Source: Alphaproteobacteria bacterium (GTDB lineage: Bacteria > Pseudomonadota > Alphaproteobacteria > Rhizobiales > Beijerinckiaceae). From it: a stretch of DNA of 10,894 bases. The DNA lies in NCBI GenBank assembly GCA_009920595.1, contig RFZR01000037.1, forward strand, positions 1 to 10,894, given 5' to 3'. Made by a program: the position numbers and the translations under genes. The notes under the pieces are model-generated. The model saw only the letters and a list, made by a program, of their open reading frames with translations, was not told where the DNA came from and searched no databases. How positions within the stretch are numbered: position 1 is the first letter of the stretch; each line of letters opens with the position of its first letter. Shown here piece by piece: positions 6,489 through 10,894 of this stretch.

Positions 6489-7022
6489 ATGATGATCTCG
6501 TTGTCTAACCTCCGATTGATCTCGATCCATCAAAACGTCAAAATTTTTATGTCTGTTTTGTCGATCGCCTTCATGCTTTTTGCGCATGATAATACTTTCG
6601 CGGCACAAACACCCGATACCGTGAAAAAGGCGCGCCAAGCCTGTAGCCGCTTGGCTGAAAAAATTGCCAATACACGCAAGCTGAAAAATAACACTGTCCA
6701 ATCCTCAAGCAACTATAATGTTGATAAGGATACATGCTTCGCTCAAGTCGAAATTTCGCAAATCTTGCAATCAAAAAACACAAATGAAAATCAAAATGAA
6801 AGCCAAGGCGAAGGACAGAGTGCAGAGCAAAATGAAAAACGGCATCGACAAATTATCTTGATGAACGCAACTGAGAATAAAATTCTTGCCATTGTCATGT
6901 GGGAAGAGCCGAAAGGTCTTCGCGTCGGTCATGTCTATGACCCAAGCTATGATGGTCCACGCGATGAATATGAAAAAGTCGAAGCCTATATGCGAAAAAA
7001 AATGGCGCTCAATCTGCGCTAA
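6489..7022 (+). CDS. Predicted exported protein, function unknown
   Basis: I do not recognise the family. From ATG 6489 (GAGAG nine bases upstream) the product is 177 residues. A long n-region with several polar residues is followed by a hydrophobic stretch (IFMSVLSIAFMLFA, about 19-32) and a plausible signal-peptidase site after NTFAA. The later Met at 6549 would give a shorter, more typical signal peptide but has no ribosome binding site. The mature part has two cysteines (QACSRLAEK and DTCFAQVEI) that may pair. It also has an Asn/Gln/Glu-rich low-complexity segment (NTNENQNESQGEGQSAEQNE) and a C-terminal region containing LAIVMWEEPKGLRVGHVYDP. It sits 30 bases upstream of the YbaK-like gene and may share its transcript. 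Base composition is more AT-rich than its neighbours. Confidence 0.75.
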   Translation: MMISLSNLRLISIHQNVKIFMSVLSIAFMLFAHDNTFAAQTPDTVKKARQACSRLAEKIANTRKLKNNTVQSSSNYNVDKDTCFAQVEISQILQSKNTNENQNESQGEGQSAEQNEKRHRQIILMNATENKILAIVMWEEPKGLRVGHVYDPSYDGPRDEYEKVEAYMRKKMALNLR

Positions 7023-7052
7023 GTCTGATGTGTTATTGCGGAGCAACGATCC

Positions 7053-7520
7053 ATGAGCCTTGAGTCTGTTCGCGATTTTTTTGCTCAATATGCTCCCGAT
7101 ATCGAAATTCTCGTCACAGAAGCAAGCTCGGCTACCGTGAACGAAGCGGCGGCCGCTCATCAAGCGCGCCCCGAGCAAATCGCAAAAACATTAGGTGTAT
7201 GGTTGAAGAATGAAGTGGTGCTGATTGTGATGAGCGGCACGGCGCGTCTTGATAACCGCAAATTCAAAGACCGCTTCAGTGAGAAGCCGCGCATGGTGGA
7301 TGCTACGGAGATCACTTTACGCACAAGCCACCCAGTCGGCGGTGTATGTCCTTTCGGCCTTGAGAAGCCCCTAAAAATCTATGCTGATGAAAGCCTAAAA
7401 GCGTTCGACATTGTTATACCGGCGGCGGGCGCCACCAATGCGGCCGTAAAGATTGCGCCCGAACGCCTTGTATCGCTTGTCAATGCTGAGTGGATCGATC
7501 TCGCCAAACAAGATTTGTGA
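7053..7520 (+). CDS. YbaK/EbsC-type aminoacyl-tRNA deacylase
   Basis: The 155-residue product matches the YbaK/EbsC/ProX family of free-standing editing domains, which hydrolyse mischarged aminoacyl-tRNA (for example Cys- or Ala-tRNA-Pro) in the cytoplasm. The family's conserved lysine is in AKTLGVW (Lys45). The core strand VVLIVMSGTARLDNRKFK (55-72) and the pocket segment HPVGGVCPFGL (93-103) are present, followed by IPAAGATNAAVKIAPERL (122-139). Length is normal for the stand-alone domain. The ATG has GGAG about ten bases upstream. It ends three bases before the convergent BPL_N-like gene, and a small hairpin spans both stop codons. Which tRNA or amino acid it proofreads cannot be decided here. 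Confidence 0.9.
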   Translation: MSLESVRDFFAQYAPDIEILVTEASSATVNEAAAAHQARPEQIAKTLGVWLKNEVVLIVMSGTARLDNRKFKDRFSEKPRMVDATEITLRTSHPVGGVCPFGLEKPLKIYADESLKAFDIVIPAAGATNAAVKIAPERLVSLVNAEWIDLAKQDL

Positions 7521-7525
7521 AATCT
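7511..7525. terminator. Small hairpin across two convergent stop codons
   Basis: AGATTT (7511-7516) and AAATCT (7520-7525) pair perfectly around GTG. The TGA of the ybaK-like gene (7518-7520) and the TAG of the opposite gene (7524-7526) both lie in it. ATTTT follows on the plus strand, so weak termination is possible. Confidence 0.35.
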
Positions 7526-8450
7526 ATTTTGATAATCCCGATAGATCTTCTGAACGCTGCTGTTTCAGTTGATCATTGGACTCGTTGTCGACCTTACTGT
7601 TCGACGTCGAAGGAAAATTCCCATTCAGGCCTTCGCGTGCAAGATGATTGACATGACGCAAAGTACCATGCGCGAACGGATCGGTAGCGCGCCTGATGGA
7701 CTCAAGTGCTGAACGAAGCGTACGGATTTCTTCAACCGCTTCCATAATCAAATCATCTTTGATTTCACTTTGATGGTTCACACGCTCAATCAGAGATTTT
7801 TTATGATTCTTTGGAATACCGATAAGGCGAGTTACAAAATCTCGCAAAAGATCATGGTGGCGGCCATGATGCCACTCCGGAAGCAAAGAGGGTGTGTCAT
7901 ACCAATCTTGCGCGCTTTCCGGATGGCACCCGATTAACCCGATACGATCTTTGATGATCGCCATCGGATCGCCATTGCTATAATGGGCAACAACATCAAA
8001 CCGATCGATGTCACTTAAAAACGTACACCCATCATAGAAAAACATTGAATCGGAAGCGCCTTCCCACTCAATCCGTAATGTCGTCTTGAAAGAGCGTCTG
8101 ATCTCGGCGCGTGGTCGCGTGATATATTGAACGCACTCCGTATAAGGCAGAAGACCAAAATAGTTGCGCCCGCCCCAATAGGCACCCATGCAGATGCCTA
8201 GATAGGCGCCACCCTGCTCGACAAAATTGCGCACATGATCGCGGCGCAGAGCAAAGAGAGATTGAAAACGATCCGCATCGCCATCACCTCCCGGCATGAC
8301 CAAAAGATCGATGCCCTCAAGACCTGCGGGTGTGATATCCGTGAGGCCAATGATCCGAACTTCATGATCACGCGACAGGACATCAGCAACGGCCGAAGCG
8401 CATTGACGAGAGCAAAGTGGATGATGTTGAAAAATTGCAATTCGGGACAT
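7524..8450 (-). CDS. BPL_N-domain (class I glutamine amidotransferase-like) protein with C-terminal extension
   Basis: Residues 1-212 match the biotin-protein-ligase N-terminal type domain, a class I glutamine amidotransferase fold. Features in order are the strand RIAIFQHH, DLLVMPGGDGDADRFQ (48-63), the nucleophile elbow GGAYLGICMGAYWGG (80-94, Cys87) and GCHPES (174-179) supplying His176 and Glu178. A complete Cys-His-Glu triad is therefore visible, suggesting real hydrolase or amidotransferase activity, but the substrate is unknown. The biotin ligase catalytic domain is absent. Residues about 213-308 form an additional charged tail with a predicted helix (ERVNHQSEIKDDLIMEAVEE through RSALESIRRATD) and a disordered Ser/Asn/Gln end. 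The ATG at 8450 has only a weak ribosome binding site. It lies downstream of the MAPEG gene, with a weak terminator between them, and is convergent to the ybaK-like gene. Confidence 0.83.
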   Translation of the reverse strand: MSRIAIFQHHPLCSRQCASAVADVLSRDHEVRIIGLTDITPAGLEGIDLLVMPGGDGDADRFQSLFALRRDHVRNFVEQGGAYLGICMGAYWGGRNYFGLLPYTECVQYITRPRAEIRRSFKTTLRIEWEGASDSMFFYDGCTFLSDIDRFDVVAHYSNGDPMAIIKDRIGLIGCHPESAQDWYDTPSLLPEWHHGRHHDLLRDFVTRLIGIPKNHKKSLIERVNHQSEIKDDLIMEAVEEIRTLRSALESIRRATDPFAHGTLRHVNHLAREGLNGNFPSTSNSKVDNESNDQLKQQRSEDLSGLSK

Positions 8451-8539
8451 GCGCTAATCTTCACGCCTTCAGCGCGTCGGATCAAGGACTTTGCGGCGAC
8501 GTTAGCAAATTTACCTGCGGATTAATTCGGACAATTCGT

Positions 8540-8555
8540 AAAATGAGAGCCTCAT
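8540..8555 (-). terminator. Weak terminator-like hairpin after the MAPEG gene
   Basis: On the minus strand ATGAG pairs with CTCAT around GCT, ending in four T residues (8543-8540). It lies 20 bases after the MAPEG stop. The stem is only five pairs, so read-through into the next gene is likely. Confidence 0.35.
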
Positions 8556-8574
8556 ACGGGCCCATTTCGAGGGG

Positions 8575-8958
8575 TCAGATAAAATAACTTGCGAGAATAA
8601 AAAGAGCTGCCGCGCCAATCGTGTTCAACGTGAACATCATCCCGGCAATACGAAATCGAAAATTTTCTACGTCACTCGAGACGCCCCAAGCGTGCATGAG
8701 ACGTCCGCTTAAAAGGGCAAGACAAAGCAGATGTATGATCACAGAGGGCATACCCCGAATTTCTGTGAAGGCAATCAGCAACAAGCCGAAGGGAACATAT
8801 TCGGCAAAATTAGCGTGAACGCGTGAAGCGCGTTCGAGCCGCTTATCCCCGCCAGTTCCAATGGCAACTTTTGCAGAGCGACGCGCCCTGATTGTGCGGG
8901 CGGATAAAAAAATAAAAAGCGCCGCAAAGATCGCAGCATAGGCGGGGACAATGATCAT
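8575..8958 (-). CDS. MAPEG family membrane protein
   Basis: The 127-residue product has four hydrophobic helices (about 3-20, 55-67, 74-86 and 106-125) and the MAPEG pattern. RASRVHANFAEYVPFGLLL (44-62) carries the conserved Arg, Asn and Glu, followed by GRLMHAWG (85-92) and RFRIAGMMFT (100-109). Eukaryotic MAPEG members conjugate glutathione or make eicosanoids. Bacterial members such as YecN are inner-membrane proteins mostly without proven function, so glutathione-dependent activity is only possible. The ATG at 8958 has AGGA about eight to nine bases upstream. The TRIC-type gene ends 73 bases upstream on the same strand with no strong terminator between, so co-transcription is plausible. 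Confidence 0.88.
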   Translation of the reverse strand: MIIVPAYAAIFAALFIFLSARTIRARRSAKVAIGTGGDKRLERASRVHANFAEYVPFGLLLIAFTEIRGMPSVIIHLLCLALLSGRLMHAWGVSSDVENFRFRIAGMMFTLNTIGAAALFILASYFI

Positions 8959-9031
8959 AACGTCTATCCTAGCGGAAAGTTTGGGTCGATTAATGGTTTA
9001 AGCGTTAGACGTGATGATTTAAAAGACTTTT

Positions 9032-9664
9032 TCACGCGTCATCCTGATCTTTAAGAGCGCGATAGCGCGGCAAACTCAACCCCCAATAGAGCCCCATCGC
9101 ACGTAACCCGAACGCAGCCAGAAAGCCCAAGAAAATCGTGACATCTTCGTGAATGCCTGCGCGTGACAAGAGAACATAAACAAGCGCGCCTGCCAGAGCG
9201 GCGGTGATATAGATTTCTTGACGTAAAATGATGGGGCTACCTCCTCCAAGAATATCTCGGATGATGCCGCCAAAACTCGCGCTCGCCACACCCATCGCCA
9301 CAGCAATCACCGGACTTGCCCCGTGCGCCAAGGCGCTGCTTGATCCCGTGACGGCAAAAAGCGCCAAGCCCACAGCATCAAGCCAGAGAAGCAGGCGATA
9401 ACGATGATGCAAAATATGCGCGAAGAAAAATGTAGCCGTTGAGATGATGATGCAAGCAACGAGATAGGCCGGTTGCTCAACCCAAAAAATCGGTTGCACA
9501 CCGAGAATAAGATCACGAATTGTGCCGCCACCAATACCTGTGACACTGCCAAGCAAAGCGAAACCTACGAGATCCATCTCCTTGCGCGATGCGACCAATG
9601 CGCCTGTTGCGGAGAAGACAAAAATCCCGAACCAGTCGAGAAGATGAATGAGCTGCTGAATCAT
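9032..9664 (-). CDS. TRIC/UPF0126 family trimeric cation channel
   Basis: The 210-residue product has the two-fold repeat of the TRIC family (bacterial UPF0126, E. coli YicG/YadS type), homologous to animal trimeric intracellular cation channels. Each half starts with a helix pair containing a glycine-rich kink. The first repeat has FSATGALVASRKEMDLVGF (17-35) then VTGIGGGTIRDLILG (41-55); the second has LFAVTGSSSALAHGASPVIA (102-121) then SASFGGIIRDILGG (128-141). The KEM tripeptide (28-30) found in many TRIC proteins is present. Seven membrane segments are expected. The function in bacteria is probably K+ or Na+ permeation across the inner membrane, known for a few members only. The C-terminal tail is short and charged. 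The ATG at 9664 has no strong ribosome binding site. A terminator upstream separates it from the carbonic anhydrase gene. Confidence 0.92.
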   Translation of the reverse strand: MIQQLIHLLDWFGIFVFSATGALVASRKEMDLVGFALLGSVTGIGGGTIRDLILGVQPIFWVEQPAYLVACIIISTATFFFAHILHHRYRLLLWLDAVGLALFAVTGSSSALAHGASPVIAVAMGVASASFGGIIRDILGGGSPIILRQEIYITAALAGALVYVLLSRAGIHEDVTIFLGFLAAFGLRAMGLYWGLSLPRYRALKDQDDA

Positions 9665-9738
9665 TAGTAAGCCATGACACGATTTTTTCTAAGCCGACCG
9701 ATATTCATCCTGTTCGACCAGAATGGAAGAGGCAAGTA

Positions 9739-9765
9739 AAAAGCCCCGCATCACACGGGGCTTTT
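9739..9765 (-). terminator. Intrinsic terminator after the carbonic anhydrase gene
   Basis: AAAAGCCCCG (9739-9748) pairs with CGGGGCTTTT (9756-9765) around CATCACA. It lies 22 bases beyond the carbonic anhydrase stop and 74 bases before the TRIC start, separating the two transcripts. The stem is nearly the same as at 6414-6440. Confidence 0.92.
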
Positions 9766-9787
9766 CATGGATCTCATTGAAAAAAGA

Positions 9788-10501
9788 TCAGCCGAGAAAA
9801 TCGACAACGCCCGTATCAAGATCATAACGCGCATAAACGATTTTCACTTTTCCCTCATGCGCGAGTTCTTTGACAATGTCGCTTTCCGCTTTGACTTTTT
9901 CAGCGTTAAGACGAGCATTTTCACGCACAGACAAATCGACGAAATCACCGCTCTTGCCCTTCATGGCTTTCGCCGCCGGAACAATCGCATCAACCATCGG
10001 CTTAATTGAACCTGGAAGCTTGGCGTCCTTCTCGACGACATCACAAGCGGCTTGAACGGCACCACAACGACTATGGCCCATCACCACCACAAGCGGCGAA
10101 CCCAAATGTTCGGCGCCATATTCGATCGTACCCATCACAGCGGTATCGGCGACATTGCCGGCATTCCGGCACACGAAAAGTTCACCCAAACCGACACCGC
10201 CAAAAATCAATTCCGGCGACACGCGGCTATCCGCACAGGTCAAAATGGTGGCCCAGGGTGATTGACCCTTGGCAACCGCGGTTCGGTTATTGGTCAATTC
10301 AGCCGCACAGAGTTGCGGTGAACTCACAAATTTCTGATTGCCGGCTTTGAGTTTCGCGAGAGCCTCATCAGCACTGAGGCTCGTCTTCGCAAAACTCGGG
10401 CTAAGTGCTCCCCCCATGGTCCAAAGGCCGGCTGCTGCCGCTCCGGTCGCCGCAAAACTCATAAAGCGACGCCGGCTCACATGTACACATTCAAAACACA
10501 T
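9788..10501 (-). CDS. Tat-exported beta-class carbonic anhydrase
   Basis: The 237-residue product interconverts CO2 and bicarbonate, using zinc. Metal ligands are visible: Cys89, with the Asp91-Arg93 dyad in CADSRVSPE (89-97), and His143 and Cys146 in MGHSRCGAV (141-149). The fold continues with VCRNAGN (110-116) and TIEYGAEHLG (125-134). The N-terminus is a twin-arginine signal: SRRRFMSFAA (9-18), an Ala/Gly-rich hydrophobic stretch and a likely cut after SPSFA (38). The enzyme would therefore fold with its zinc in the cytoplasm and be exported to the periplasm. An extra CFEC pair precedes the twin-arginine motif. The ATG at 10501 has GAGGAG five bases upstream. It is separated from the upstream DUF305 gene by 203 bases and a terminator, so it has its own promoter. 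Confidence 0.96.
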   Translation of the reverse strand: MCFECVHVSRRRFMSFAATGAAAAGLWTMGGALSPSFAKTSLSADEALAKLKAGNQKFVSSPQLCAAELTNNRTAVAKGQSPWATILTCADSRVSPELIFGGVGLGELFVCRNAGNVADTAVMGTIEYGAEHLGSPLVVVMGHSRCGAVQAACDVVEKDAKLPGSIKPMVDAIVPAAKAMKGKSGDFVDLSVRENARLNAEKVKAESDIVKELAHEGKVKIVYARYDLDTGVVDFLG

Positions 10502-10667
10502 AACAACTCCTCTACCTGACTATTCCCATCACGATACTTTGATCTTGGCCGCTTTGTTCCATCCCTGAGGATCAAACAAGAGACAGCATCAAAAGCGTAT
10601 CGGAGTGTTGTCAAAAAGTCCAAGCCAGCCCGTTATCGGCGAGGTGAGGCGTTGTGCAATGCATCAA
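10502..10667 (-). promoter_or_regulatory. Upstream region of the carbonic anhydrase gene
   Basis: This gap must hold the promoter of the carbonic anhydrase gene because a terminator lies directly upstream. On the minus strand a TTGACA occurs at 10614-10609, but the -10 positions 16-18 bases downstream (TTGATG or similar, around 10592-10587) match poorly. I see no clear operator or riboswitch. Confidence 0.35.
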
Positions 10668-10691
10668 AAAGCCCCGCAGATGCGGGGCTTT
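10668..10691 (-). terminator. Intrinsic terminator after the DUF305 gene
   Basis: AAAGCCCCGCA (10668-10678) pairs with TGCGGGGCTTT (10681-10691) around GA, and A-tracts and T-tracts flank both sides. It lies 13 bases after the DUF305 stop on the minus strand. The stem is shared with the terminators at 6414 and 9739. Confidence 0.92.
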
Positions 10692-10704
10692 AAAAGGATC
10701 GGCT

Positions 10705-10894
10705 TCACGGATGCGCTTTGAGATAGGCCTCTAATTCGGCAATCTCCGCACTTTGTGAGGTGATGATGTTTTCAGCCATCTTGCGCAAAGCGGGATCGGC
10801 TTTCGGATCTTTGAGAAGTGTCTTTGCCATATCCACCGCTGCTTTGTGATGCGGTATCATGGAGGCGGCAAAATCATGCGAAGCGTCACCATTC
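10705..10894 (-). CDS. DUF305 family protein, C-terminal part only
   Basis: The last 63 codons of a minus-strand gene are present; the 5' end is beyond the window. The translation reads NGDASHDFAASMIPHHKAAV, then DMAKTLLKDPKADPALRKMA, then ENIITSQSAEIAELEAYLKA, and ends HP. The pattern F..SMIPHH..A..MA with later helix residues is the core of DUF305, a four-helix-bundle domain with conserved His and Met/Asp residues, often exported and linked to metal (especially copper) handling. The PHH pair and following helix are intact. The N-terminal helix and any signal peptide cannot be seen here. A strong terminator follows 13 bases after the stop, so it is not simply co-transcribed with the carbonic anhydrase gene downstream. 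Confidence 0.9.
   Translation of the reverse strand, partial: NGDASHDFAASMIPHHKAAVDMAKTLLKDPKADPALRKMAENIITSQSAEIAELEAYLKAHP

Noticed and set aside
8960..9012. An inverted repeat ACGTCTA (8960-8966) / TAGACGT (9006-9012) between MAPEG and TRIC genes
   Set aside because: Seven-base arms 39 bases apart are expected by chance often enough, and no T-tract or regulator gene is adjacent.
2819..9664. A joint ion-transport system of the Kv-like channel and the TRIC-type channel
   Set aside because: The genes are over 5 kb apart with unrelated genes and terminators between them.
1..10894. CRISPR array, phage or transposon remnants, toxin-antitoxin pair
   Set aside because: No regularly spaced direct repeats, integrase or transposase motifs, terminal inverted repeats with target duplications, or toxin-antitoxin families were seen.

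Overview
The window looks like ordinary chromosomal DNA of an alphaproteobacterium, possibly a member of the Hyphomicrobiales. GC content is moderate, genes are short and closely packed, Shine-Dalgarno sites are mostly GGAG/GAGG, and there is a twin-arginine-exported beta carbonic anhydrase. The lineage is inferred from general protein character and base composition; no rRNA or tRNA gene is present to confirm it. I see no insertion sequence, integrase, phage gene, CRISPR array or tRNA, so nothing marks the window as a mobile island.

Layout. 6-2114 (-): a 702-residue, cysteine-free, imperfectly repetitive Ser/Thr/Leu-rich protein, probably secreted or surface-exposed, function unknown. 2115-2430: a divergent regulatory gap. 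2431-2730 (+): a stand-alone FeoA-like protein, closed by a strong bidirectional terminator. 2819-3859 (-): a six-helix voltage-gated potassium-channel-like protein with a very regular S4. 4035-4265 (+): a small coiled-coil protein. 4361-5828 (+): azlC-azlD (branched-chain amino acid exporter) followed at once by a GNAT acetyltransferase, a probable operon. 6030-6371 (+): an exported glycine-zipper protein with its own terminator. 6489-7520 (+): an exported protein of unknown function, then a YbaK-type aminoacyl-tRNA deacylase. Convergent to these, 7524-8450 (-): a BPL_N/class I glutamine-amidotransferase-like protein with a charged C-terminal extension. 8575-8958 (-): MAPEG membrane protein. 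9032-9664 (-): TRIC/UPF0126 cation channel. 9788-10501 (-): Tat-exported beta carbonic anhydrase. 10705-10894 (-): the C-terminal part of a DUF305 protein that runs off the window.

How the genes relate. Most are independent housekeeping or envelope genes, each with its own terminator, and only azlC-azlD-GNAT looks like a tight operon. Two cation-channel families (Kv-like and TRIC) occur here but are 5 kb apart, so a joint role is not supported. Three intrinsic terminators share a nearly identical GCCCCGC stem.

I did not find convincing evidence of a new multi-gene system. The items most worth a second look are the large repeat protein, the S4 tandem repeat and long pore turret of the channel, the orphan FeoA, the C-terminally extended amidotransferase-like protein, and a folded leader upstream of the glycine-zipper gene.
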